Origin: DASRJG01 sp964647625
GTDB lineage: Bacteria; Acidobacteriota; Polarisedimenticolia; Polarisedimenticolales; DASRJG01
NCBI GenBank assembly: GCA_964647625.1
Contig: CAZYHZ010000013.1
Coordinates: forward strand, 1-64,000
Direction of reading: 5' to 3'
DNA: 64,000 nucleotides
Shown: piece after piece, positions 50,385 through 58,342 of the stretch
Layout: each line of letters opens with the position of its first letter
Numbering within the stretch: position 1 is the stretch's first letter
Translations under genes and position numbers: made by a program
Notes under the pieces: model-generated
Told to the model about the DNA's origin: nothing
Seen by the model: only the letters and a program-made list of their open reading frames with translations
The model's database searches: none

Positions 50385-50969
50385 CTACGGGCGCCCGTAC
50401 ACGCGAAACTGCACGATCCTGAAATCCGCATTCGTGTCGATGGTCCACATCAGGTCTTGAAGGCTCGCGTCGAACATCGAGGCTGGCTGAAGCTGAAACC
50501 TCGACTGGCCCTTTCCACGCGTAAGATCCAGCGTGCCCAGCAAACAGAGCGTCTCTCCACTCTGGAAATCCGTGAGCGTGTCGGCGCAAATCTTGATGTT
50601 TCCGCCGGGTTTTCCGAGGATCCTCGCGTAGATGTCGAAAGTACCCACCGCGTAGGTCGCAAGGATCGCCTGGTGATCGGCGGTCGCGTCGCAGTCCACG
50701 ATGAGCCAATCGTCCGAGGAATTCTGGACGAGCACGTGGGCGCTCTTCGCGTCGCGATTTACCAGGATCCTTTGACCGTTGCCACAGTTTCCGTCATAGC
50801 TCCGGTCCGCCGGGTATCCGATGACGTTGAAATTGAATACGAGCTGGGATCCGGCTGGAATCCCCGGAGGAGCCGCCTGGGAATCACCGGCCAATGTGAG
50901 CACGGCGGCGCATGTGAGCGCCATCAAGGCCGGCCGAGTAACAGACCCTCGGATCGGGAATCGTCGCAT
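50385..50969 (-). CDS. Small secreted beta-rich protein
   Basis: 194 residues from the ATG at 50969 (GGAGAACC upstream). Signal peptide to about 34 (Ser-Gln-Ala-Ala). The rest is beta-rich, with 'SQLVFNFNVIGYPADrSYDGNCGNGQRILVNRDAK' and two further Cys pairs ('IVDCDAT', 'KICADTLTD'). I do not recognise the family. It lies 270 bp upstream of the Cys-rich gene on the same strand. Confidence 0.7.
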   Translation of the reverse strand: MRRFPIRGSVTRPALMALTCAAVLTLAGDSQAAPPGIPAGSQLVFNFNVIGYPADRSYDGNCGNGQRILVNRDAKSAHVLVQNSSDDWLIVDCDATADHQAILATYAVGTFDIYARILGKPGGNIKICADTLTDFQSGETLCLLGTLDLTRGKGQSRFQLQPASMFDASLQDLMWTIDTNADFRIVQFRVYGRP

Positions 50970-51261
50970 GAGGTTCTCCAGTGTCACGCGACTCGCCATG
51001 AGCGCGCGGCACTGGGAACTAACAGCACATACGATGCCCGGTCGACGATCCGAGGAAGCGACAGCAGAAGTTCTCGTCGGGCGCAAACTTCGACATGTCA
51101 TCGACCCACTCGAGCTCCGAGGGGCTTACACGGCTGCACCGTAGATTCCGATTCGGCAGTCGGCACTCAACCCCCGCTTGGCAGTAGGGTTGGTGGGACT
51201 CGGCGTCGCGGCAGTTCTTGACGAAGTCGGAGTAGAGTCACGCCCAAGCTGGGGATGCCGG

Positions 51262-51900
51262 ATGGGTGTGATCCCGCTCGGGGACGTGACGCGACGTCCC
51301 ACAAGGATGCCGGTCGCGACGCGCGGAATCATCGCGGTCAACATCGCCGTTTTCGTGCTCGAGCTGCTCGGGGGCGAAGGATTCGTCGCTCGATGGTCCG
51401 TGATTCCCGCCGACATCGTCGCCGGGCGTCACTGGATCACGATCCTCACGGCGATGTTCATGCACGCGAGCTGGTCCCACATCATCGGCAACATGGTCTT
51501 CCTCTGGGCGTTCGGACCCGAGATCGAGGACCTCATGGGGAGGGGACGGTACGTCGTCTTCTACCTACTCGGCGGACTTGCGGCCACGGCGGCACAGCTG
51601 GCCGCCGGCCCCGCGTCCACCGTCCCGAACTTGGGCGCGAGCGGCGCGATCGCAACGGTGATGGGAGCGTTCCTGGTCACCTATCCGCGGGACAGCATTC
51701 GCTCGCTGCTCGTGCTGTTCGTCTTCGTCCGCGTGACGTATCTCCCCGCCGCGCTCCTCATCGGCATGTGGTTCTTGATCCAGTTCGTCAGCCTCGGCGC
51801 CGTGGCGCAGCAATCGGCGGGAGGAGTGGCGTACGCGGCCCACGTCGGCGGGTTCATCTTCGGTGCGGTCTTCGCGAGAGCTTTCGAGCCCAAGGAGTGA
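51262..51900 (+). CDS. Rhomboid-family intramembrane serine protease
   Basis: 212 residues from the ATG at 51262. Six membrane helices are expected. The catalytic dyad is Ser127 ('NLGASGAI') and His194 ('AAHVGGFIFG'). The His-Asn pair of helix 2 is in 'HASWSHIIGNMVFLWAFGPEIED'. Rhomboids cut membrane-embedded substrates; none is evident nearby. Its stop lies 9 bp from that of the convergent kinase gene. Confidence 0.93.
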   Translation: MGVIPLGDVTRRPTRMPVATRGIIAVNIAVFVLELLGGEGFVARWSVIPADIVAGRHWITILTAMFMHASWSHIIGNMVFLWAFGPEIEDLMGRGRYVVFYLLGGLAATAAQLAAGPASTVPNLGASGAIATVMGAFLVTYPRDSIRSLLVLFVFVRVTYLPAALLIGMWFLIQFVSLGAVAQQSAGGVAYAAHVGGFIFGAVFARAFEPKE

Positions 51901-51909
51901 GCTCGACGC

Positions 51910-54552
51910 TCACCGCTTCTCCAGCCCCGCCGTCCAGTCAAGGAACAGCTCGATCTCACGGTGCGGCGGTTCGGCGGCCACGCTGAACAGGAAGCGCTCG
52001 CCGTCCGCCGTTTGATCTCCGCCCGTCGCGCCGTTTGGAATCTTGAAGAGCGGCTTCGGGGTGCCCGGCCGGAACTCGTCGCCCGCCTCGACCGGCACGG
52101 CCATCAAGGTGTCGTCATGCACGAAGAACAGGTCTTTCCCGCCCTTCGACCACGACGCGAATTTTCCACCGTCGCTCGAGACGCGCACCTTGTGCCCCGG
52201 CTTCGGAAACGACTGGACGTAGATCTCGTGCGCGCCGGTTTCGGTCGACGTGTAGGCGAGCCAGCGCCCGTCCGGAGACACGTGCGGCTCGAGCTCCGAG
52301 AATGGCGAATTCAGATAGACCTCGGGCTTGCGCGCGCCGCCGTCCATCGGCATCAGCCAGATGTCGCCCTGCGTGACGGGGTCGACGATTCGAAGGACGA
52401 GGAACTTCCCGTCCGGCGACCAATCCTCGACGTATTTGAACTGCGCGTCGGTCGTCGGAACAAGCTCGGGGCTGCCTGCACCGTCGGAGCTTGCGACGTA
52501 GACCTCCGTGCGGCCGGTCTGGTTCGACGTGAATGCCACGCGGCGGCCGTCGGGAGACCAGGCCAGGCTCGATTCCGTGGACATCGTGGGCGCGAAACGG
52601 GTCGGCATCGAGCGCGCCAGATCGACGATCCAGATGTCGGTTCCATTCGTGACCCCGGCGCGGCGGCCGTCCGGAGAAAGCTGCTGCACCTTCCAGGGCC
52701 CGGCGGGAACGGTCAGCGCAGGGCCTGCCGCGCCCGAGCGCTCGAGCCACTGAAGCTTCGTCGGGGCCGCTGCGTTCTGGAGAACGATCAGGCGATTGTT
52801 CGTCGATGCGGAGGCGACGGGCTCGGCGTCCATGTCGGAATACACGGGAGCGTTGCCGATGGCGACGGCGTTGCCCGCCAGCTCGAGGCGACCGGTGTCG
52901 AAGCGCTGGGCCAAGACCCGGCCTTCGCGCGCAAACACGAGGTATCCCGGCTCGGCGTAGACCGCCGCCGATCGCGCGGTCAGGACCTTCTTCACGGACT
53001 TCGATTTCAAGGAGCCGACGTAAGTGTCCCAGCCGTCCGGCCCCGGCGGAATCGTCGCGTACAGGAAATGGTCGCCGTCGGGCAGGAAGAAGGGGAATCG
53101 GTGCGCCGTCTCGTGCCGTCCCGGATCGAGCGTCGTGACCGGTGCCGTCGCGCCTCCATCCGACGACACCCGCAAGAGCGGTCCTTCCTGAGCCGGCGCG
53201 AACACGATGACGCCATCTCGATTCCACGTCCCGCCGCGTCCCCTGACCGCGTCGCAGAGGGTCACCGGTGACCCGCCGTCGATCGCGACCTTCTTGAGCT
53301 TCCCATCGCCGTCGTCGAAGTACGCGAGGGTACGGCCGTCGGCGGACCAGAACATGGGTCCGTGACTGTGTGTGTCGGGGAAGGCGTGAGCCGAATCGGA
53401 GCCGAGCGCCCGGACCCAGATCGAATTCCCCTCCGGGCCGCCGGCGCTGAATGCGACGTTGCGCCCATCCGGCGAGAGGCCGACGTACGACCAGTACTGT
53501 TCGAGCGTCGTGCCTGCGGGAGCGTTGATCGAAGCGCGGATCGGCTCCAGCTCTTTCGGCTTCGAAAATCCGGCGAAGAGCGAGTACGCGGCGACGGCGA
53601 GCGCTACGGCGGCGACGGCCCAAGGGATCAGCGGGCGCGCGCCGCGGCGAGCGGCCACGGGCGCGGATGCTCCCGGCCCCACCGCAGGCTTCGATCCCGC
53701 ATCGCGCATCCAGTCGAGCTGCAGCTTGACGTCGTGCGCGCTCTGGACGCGGTCGGCGGGGTCTTTCGTGAGGCACGCGCTCACCAGGCTGTCGAGCGCC
53801 GGCGGGCTCATCGACGTCACCTGCGACACCGGCGCGGGGGACACGTGCATGACGGCCGCGATCAAAGACGCCTGGCTCGTCCCGTCGAAAGCGCGCTTGC
53901 CCGTCGCCATCTCGTAGAGGACGCAGCCGAGCGCCCACAGGTCGGCGCGGGCATCGGCTTCTTTCCCTTCGAGCTGCTCCGGGGCCATGTACTGGAACGT
54001 CCCGATGATGGTGCCCTCGGCCGTCAACGGGCCGACGACGGTCGGCGAGCTGGTCAACTCGCTCGTCGTGCCCAGGCCGACCGCGCGGGCGAGGCCGAAG
54101 TCCATCAGCTTCGCGCCGGATTTCGTGATCATCACGTTGCCGGGCTTGAGATCGCGGTGCATGACTCCCGCGCGATGCGCGCGATCGAGGGCGTCGGCGA
54201 TCTGCCCGCCGAACTTCAGGACGTCGGCGAGCGGGAGTGCGCCCTTCGTCAGCCGAGCGGCCAGCGTCTCTCCCTCGATCAGCTCCATCACGAGGTAGTC
54301 GGTATCGCCCTCGCGGCCGACGTCGTGGAGCGTGCAGATATTCGGGTGGTTCAAGGCCGAGACGGTCTTGGCCTCGCGCTCGAACCGCGCGCGGACGTCC
54401 GGGTTCGACGACAGGTGCCGCGGTAGCACCTTAACCGCGACCTCGCGCCCGAGCCGCGTGTCCTTCGCGCGATACACCTCGCCCATGCCGCCCGCGCCGA
54501 GCGGGGCGACGATCTCGTAGGGGCCGAGCCGGTTTCCGGGGGAAAGGGACAA
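51910..54552 (-). CDS. Ser/Thr protein kinase with C-terminal TolB-like beta-propeller, second copy
   Basis: 880 residues. The first 230 are nearly identical to those of the kinase at 210-2828, with Lys41, Asp134 and DFG at 151-153 in the same positions, so the kinase parts derive from a recent duplication while the propellers have diverged. A membrane helix at about 312-330 leads to the 'SPDGR.vaF' propeller. It starts 42 bp downstream of the cyclase/TPR gene and is probably its operon partner, which would link a cyclic-nucleotide or TPR signal to phosphorylation. Confidence 0.93.
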   Translation of the reverse strand: MSLSPGNRLGPYEIVAPLGAGGMGEVYRAKDTRLGREVAVKVLPRHLSSNPDVRARFEREAKTVSALNHPNICTLHDVGREGDTDYLVMELIEGETLAARLTKGALPLADVLKFGGQIADALDRAHRAGVMHRDLKPGNVMITKSGAKLMDFGLARAVGLGTTSELTSSPTVVGPLTAEGTIIGTFQYMAPEQLEGKEADARADLWALGCVLYEMATGKRAFDGTSQASLIAAVMHVSPAPVSQVTSMSPPALDSLVSACLTKDPADRVQSAHDVKLQLDWMRDAGSKPAVGPGASAPVAARRGARPLIPWAVAAVALAVAAYSLFAGFSKPKELEPIRASINAPAGTTLEQYWSYVGLSPDGRNVAFSAGGPEGNSIWVRALGSDSAHAFPDTHSHGPMFWSADGRTLAYFDDGDGKLKKVAIDGGSPVTLCDAVRGRGGTWNRDGVIVFAPAQEGPLLRVSSDGGATAPVTTLDPGRHETAHRFPFFLPDGDHFLYATIPPGPDGWDTYVGSLKSKSVKKVLTARSAAVYAEPGYLVFAREGRVLAQRFDTGRLELAGNAVAIGNAPVYSDMDAEPVASASTNNRLIVLQNAAAPTKLQWLERSGAAGPALTVPAGPWKVQQLSPDGRRAGVTNGTDIWIVDLARSMPTRFAPTMSTESSLAWSPDGRRVAFTSNQTGRTEVYVASSDGAGSPELVPTTDAQFKYVEDWSPDGKFLVLRIVDPVTQGDIWLMPMDGGARKPEVYLNSPFSELEPHVSPDGRWLAYTSTETGAHEIYVQSFPKPGHKVRVSSDGGKFASWSKGGKDLFFVHDDTLMAVPVEAGDEFRPGTPKPLFKIPNGATGGDQTADGERFLFSVAAEPPHREIELFLDWTAGLEKR

Positions 54553-54594
54553 TGGAGGGTCCTTATCTAATGATGGGAGGCGGGGATTGTAGGG

Positions 54595-56550
54595 TCACGC
54601 GTCCGGCAACTCCAGCCTCCGCAAAAGTGCCGTGAATCGCGCGTCGGAGCGGAGCGGATCGAACCCGGGCATGCCGGTGTAGTAGAGGAGGCCTTGATGT
54701 TCGTCTTCCGCCCGCGCGAGAACGTCGAACGCGTCGTCGATCTCGCCGAGCGCCCCCAAGATCCAGGCCTCGGAAACGGCCGTGGGAGAGCCCGCAGGTC
54801 GCGCTCGCAGCTCGGCGAGAGTGGCGCGGGCCTCGTCATGCCGGCCCGCCGCCGCGAGCGCCCACCCGAGCGTACCGAGAAAGTACGGCGCACGGTAGGC
54901 CACCGCGACACCGCGCTCGCCCGCCGCGATGCCTTCCTCGAACCTCCCCAGAGCCACTTTCGCCATGCAGGACGCGGCGATGGCCGAGGCGTCGTCCTTC
55001 TGGAAGGTGAGCGCATCGTCGATCTCGCGAAGCGCTTCCTCCGGCATTCCGCAGACCAAGAGCCCCCAGCCGGCGAGCATGTAAGGAAACGACGCGAGCG
55101 GGTCGGCTTCCTTGGCGCGCTGGAACAAGGGCAGCGCCTCGGCGAGCCGCCGGCGGCCGCACAGCGTGACCGCGAACGAGGCGAGGGCGAGGACGTGGTC
55201 GTGCTCGAGCTCGATGGCGCGGCGCCAGGCCGTCTCCATCGCGTCCCACCTGCGCTCGAGAAACGCCGCGAACGCCTCGACGTGCAAACCCTCCGCCGAT
55301 TCTCCCTGTAGCTGCTGCGCGGTGGCCAGCATCTTCCTCGCGGCCGTGCAGGCCGCGCGCGGCTGGATCATGCCCATGTGGGCCGAGAGAATGGTGATTT
55401 CCGCGAGTCCGGTCCAGGAGGGAGCGTGAGCGGGATCGAGGCGCACGGCGTCCTCGAAGGCTCGGAGCGCGCCGCCGAAGTCCTCGACCCCCCGGAGGTG
55501 CCGGCCCTTCAGATAGGCACGATAGGCATCCAGGTTCACGGCTTGCGGTCGCGCCTGAACCGCCCGGGCGGCGGGGGAGAGCCGCGCCTTCACCGCCTCG
55601 ACCACGCCCGCGGCGATCTCGTCCTGAATCGCAAACACGTCGACGGCCTCGCGATCGAACCGCTCCGACCAGAGCTGGTACCCGCTCGCGACGTCGGTGA
55701 GCTGTGCGGTGACGCGCAGGCGCCCGCCCGCCGTCCGGACGCTGCCTTCGAGGACGTGGCCGACCGACAGGGAGCGGGCGATCGTGTCGAGGTCGTCGCC
55801 GCTGCGCCCCGCGCGGAACGCCGACGTGCGGGACGCGACGCGAAAACCCTCGATCCGCATCAGCGCGCTCATGATCTCTTCGGCCATCCCCTCACAGAGA
55901 TACTCCTGGTCCTTCGCCGCGCTCATGTCGGAAAACGGCAGGACCGCGATCGACAGCGGGACGCCCGGAAGCCCCTTGAACTTATCCGGCAGCGCGGGGT
56001 TCCCGATGTCGTCGGCGTAGAGATTGACGACCGCGATGCGAACGCCGTGCTTGACCTCGCATTCACCCAGCTCGTGCAGCAGCGGCTGCCACTGCCGGTA
56101 GTGCGCGAGGTCGTCGGCGACGCGCTTCGATAGCAAGACGTGGCCCGCGTCGCCGCAGTCCATGACGCGCTGTGCCAGGTTGATCCCAGCACCCGCGACG
56201 TTCGCCCGATCGTTGACGTCGATGACCTCGCTGATCGGCCCGCTGTGGATCCCCATCCGGACCCGCAGCTCGGGGCGCTGCTTGATCGCGCGGCTCAGCT
56301 CGACGGCGCATCGAACAGGAGCCTCCGGGGTGCTGCGGAACACCAGCGCCATGCCGTCGCCGGTCGCGAGCCGGATCAGCTTCGCATTCGCTTCGGCAGC
56401 GCGGACTTGCTCGGAGCCGCGAACCATCCCGTTCAGCAGCGCGAGCACCGCGGTCTGCTCGTCGATGAGCAGCTTCGAGTACCCGACGATGTCGATGAAG
56501 AGAACGTGCCCGATCTCGAGGGACAGGTCGCGATCTCCGTCACCGGGCAT
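54595..56550 (-). CDS. Class III adenylate/guanylate cyclase with TolB-like and TPR domains
   Basis: 651 residues. The N-terminal cyclase homology domain (about 12-180) has metal Asp20 ('FIDIVGYS') and Asp65 ('TGDGMALVF'), 'RMGIHSGP', and 'GAGINLAQRV' with the transition-state Asn and Arg, so it may be active. Residues about 195-320 are a TolB/FlgO-like domain ('SIAVLPFsDMSaakDqEYlceGmaEEI'). The rest are TPR repeats. This layout is common in soil bacteria as a soluble regulator. Nucleotide specificity cannot be read with certainty. It precedes the kinase gene on the same strand. Confidence 0.9.
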   Translation of the reverse strand: MPGDGDRDLSLEIGHVLFIDIVGYSKLLIDEQTAVLALLNGMVRGSEQVRAAEANAKLIRLATGDGMALVFRSTPEAPVRCAVELSRAIKQRPELRVRMGIHSGPISEVIDVNDRANVAGAGINLAQRVMDCGDAGHVLLSKRVADDLAHYRQWQPLLHELGECEVKHGVRIAVVNLYADDIGNPALPDKFKGLPGVPLSIAVLPFSDMSAAKDQEYLCEGMAEEIMSALMRIEGFRVASRTSAFRAGRSGDDLDTIARSLSVGHVLEGSVRTAGGRLRVTAQLTDVASGYQLWSERFDREAVDVFAIQDEIAAGVVEAVKARLSPAARAVQARPQAVNLDAYRAYLKGRHLRGVEDFGGALRAFEDAVRLDPAHAPSWTGLAEITILSAHMGMIQPRAACTAARKMLATAQQLQGESAEGLHVEAFAAFLERRWDAMETAWRRAIELEHDHVLALASFAVTLCGRRRLAEALPLFQRAKEADPLASFPYMLAGWGLLVCGMPEEALREIDDALTFQKDDASAIAASCMAKVALGRFEEGIAAGERGVAVAYRAPYFLGTLGWALAAAGRHDEARATLAELRARPAGSPTAVSEAWILGALGEIDDAFDVLARAEDEHQGLLYYTGMPGFDPLRSDARFTALLRRLELPDA

Positions 56551-56634
56551 GCGCCCCTATTTAGCATGCCGGAACCTCGGACGCGAGGGCGATAGGATGC
56601 GCGCCGCGCGCTCGGGCGTAGACTGGCGGCTTCC

Positions 56635-57123
56635 ATGCCCACTCGGACACTCGTGCTCGTCGCCGTCGCGGCCGCTTCGTGCGCGCGCGCTCCCGCGCCG
56701 CCGCCCGGGATGAGATGGATCCCTCCCGGGGAGTTCGTCATGGGGACGGACGATCCGCGCTCGATGGAGAACGAGCGGCCCGCCCATCGCGTGCGCGTCG
56801 ACGGCTGGAAGATGCACATCGGGGTCAAGCACCACGGGATCTGGTTCGACGAGAAGTCATACCCGAGCGTGCCGTACGTCGTGAACCTGCTCATGGACCC
56901 GATGGAGAAGATGACCCCGGACTCCGAGGAGTATCAGTACGAGGGGCGGAAGTTCTTCGCGTCGAAGCTGTGGGCGCCGACCGCGGCGACGTCCTTCATC
57001 GCCGACCACCCGAAGAGCCTCGTCGAGTTCCCGCCGAGCCAGGGCGCCGACACGCTCAGCATGAAGAAGGCGATCGAGGAGGTCATGAAGAAGATGGAGA
57101 ACGCGCGGGGGAGCAGTAATTAG
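56635..57123 (+). pseudogene. In-frame chimera of a formylglycine-generating enzyme and an arylsulfatase
   Basis: 162 codons, uninterrupted. Residues 1-17 are a lipoprotein-type signal ('AAASCARAP'). Residues 24-57 are the start of an FGE-sulfatase domain ('GMRWIPPGEFVMGTDDPrS...ERPaHrVrVDGW'). From about residue 58 the protein becomes the tail of a type I arylsulfatase ('KMHIGVKhHGIW', 'VPYVVNLLMDPMEKMTPDSEEYQYEGRKFF' split here, 'FPPSQGADTLSMKKAIEE'). FGE activates sulfatases and the genes are often adjacent, so a deletion seems to have joined the two. Neither activity can remain. Confidence 0.75.
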
Positions 57124-57136
57124 CGCGGCGCGGCAA

Positions 57137-57448
57137 TCATTCGTCCGGCGGGCCTTCGCGCTTCCATCGCCTGGCCATGGTCGCGAAATCTGCCGCCAGC
57201 TCGGACCAATCATGAAGAGTCGCGGGATCGAAATCGGCCCCGTTCGGCCAGACGAGCGTCTGCACCTCCGGGTCGACGCGCACCTCGTCGAACAGTCGCC
57301 GGTCCTTCAGAGGTCCATAGACCTCGCCATTCAGCACGGGCGAGAAATCAATGCGCCGGGTTACACCGTCTTCGAAGCTGACGTCGAGCGTGAACGGCCC
57401 CACGATGCGAAACGCCACGACGCGGTGAACCGCGTGTTTCATCGGCAT
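57137..57448 (-). CDS. DUF2442 protein
   Basis: 103 residues. Typical small DUF2442 fold: 'FTLDVSFEDGVTRRIDFSPVLNGEVYGPLKDRrLFdEVRVDPEVqTLVWPNGADFDPATLHDW', split here. It starts 6 bp after the DUF4160 gene, a pairing frequent in bacteria and suggestive of a toxin-antitoxin-like unit, though no activity is established. An in-frame ATG at 57442 is an alternative start. Confidence 0.85.
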   Translation of the reverse strand: MPMKHAVHRVVAFRIVGPFTLDVSFEDGVTRRIDFSPVLNGEVYGPLKDRRLFDEVRVDPEVQTLVWPNGADFDPATLHDWSELAADFATMARRWKREGPPDE

Positions 57449-57454
57449 TCCACG

Positions 57455-57724
57455 TTATCGGAGTGGGTCGATCTTGAACGGGGATCGACCGGCCTGCAGG
57501 CGATTCCAATCGTGAAGCAGCTCGTCCTGATGGATCTCGGTCCATGCTTCGACGAGCCGGCGCTGGCGTTGAGGAAAGTCACCGCCGAGAACCTCAACGG
57601 AATCGATCGAAAAAATGGCGACGGCATCCTGATAGTAGGCGTGGAAATGCGGACGGTTGTGGCGGGCGGACGGCTCGGCGAACATTCGAATGATGATTCC
57701 GAAAAAGCGGGATATTTCGGGCAT
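57455..57724 (-). CDS. DUF4160 protein
   Basis: 89 residues from the ATG at 57724. The family opening 'MPEISRFFGIIIRMF' is followed by 'RHNRPHFHAYYQDAVAIFSI', 'GDFPQRQRRLVEAWTEIHQDELLHDWNRL'. The His-rich 'HFHAYY' is characteristic. It lies directly before the DUF2442 gene. The role is unknown. Confidence 0.85.
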   Translation of the reverse strand: MPEISRFFGIIIRMFAEPSARHNRPHFHAYYQDAVAIFSIDSVEVLGGDFPQRQRRLVEAWTEIHQDELLHDWNRLQAGRSPFKIDPLR

Positions 57725-57779
57725 GCGGACCTGAATCGAGGTAGGCGCGCTCACGGACCATGGCGTCATTCTAGCCGGA

Positions 57780-58025
57780 AAGGATCGAGCTTCCCTCGTT
57801 ATCGTCGGGGTGGCGGTCGACGCCTACTATCCCGCGCACCTGGCGGGCTCTTGGCGCCGGATCTACGTGGCCACCGCAGTGGTCGGGAAGATGTTCCAGA
57901 AGATCCCATCCCTGATCGCTCTCGCGCCGACGCAGAAGGAGCGCTCGTTCCAGCTCGCGCAGGCGGTGGTGCTCGTCGTGTTCGTCGTATGGGGTATCCT
58001 CGCCGGGTCGAGATTCCACGTCTGA
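57780..58025 (+). pseudogene. C-terminal fragment of a membrane protein
   Basis: A frame without a convincing start encodes 'AGSWRRIYVATAVV', then 'KMFQKIPSLIALAPTQKE' and a final hydrophobic helix. It reads like the end of a multi-span membrane protein in which a helix between the two parts has been lost. A GTG at 57810 could start a 71-residue product, but no ribosome-binding site is seen. I treat it as a remnant. Confidence 0.45.
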
Positions 58026-58045
58026 CATTCAACCCTGGAGGACCC

Positions 58046-58330
58046 GTGGCGATCGTCATGCAGATGCACTGGCCGGAGGTCAGCAAGGCCCAGTACGAAG
58101 CGGTCCGCAAGGACATCAAGTGGGAGACCGATGTCCCTCGCGGCGCCAAATTTCACGTCGCCTGGTTCGCGCCGGACGGGTTCCGTGCCATCGATCTCTG
58201 GGAGTCGGCCGCGGACTTCGATCGGTTCGTAGCCGACCGGCTGATGCCGGGGGTGAAGCGCGCCGGGATTCAAGGCGAGCCGAAGGTGCAGGTGAGCGAG
58301 GCGCACGCGATCTTCGCGCCGAACGTGTAG
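58046..58330 (+). CDS. ABM-like (dimeric alpha/beta barrel) small protein
   Basis: 94 residues from a GTG with GGAGG 4 bases before. The sequence 'VMQMHWPEVSKAQYEAVRKDIKW', 'PRGAKFHVAWFAPDGFRAIDLWESAADFDRF', 'RLMPGVKRAGIQGEPKVQV' has the layout of antibiotic-biosynthesis-monooxygenase-like stress-barrel proteins. No cofactor or catalytic residues are visible. Convergent with the third kinase gene. Confidence 0.8.
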   Translation: MAIVMQMHWPEVSKAQYEAVRKDIKWETDVPRGAKFHVAWFAPDGFRAIDLWESAADFDRFVADRLMPGVKRAGIQGEPKVQVSEAHAIFAPNV

Positions 58331-58342
58331 GCCGAGACCAGG

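Noticed and set aside
53362..54426. Long open frame antisense to the second kinase
   Set aside because: It mirrors kinase codons; a similar frame lies opposite the first kinase, as expected from the paralogy.
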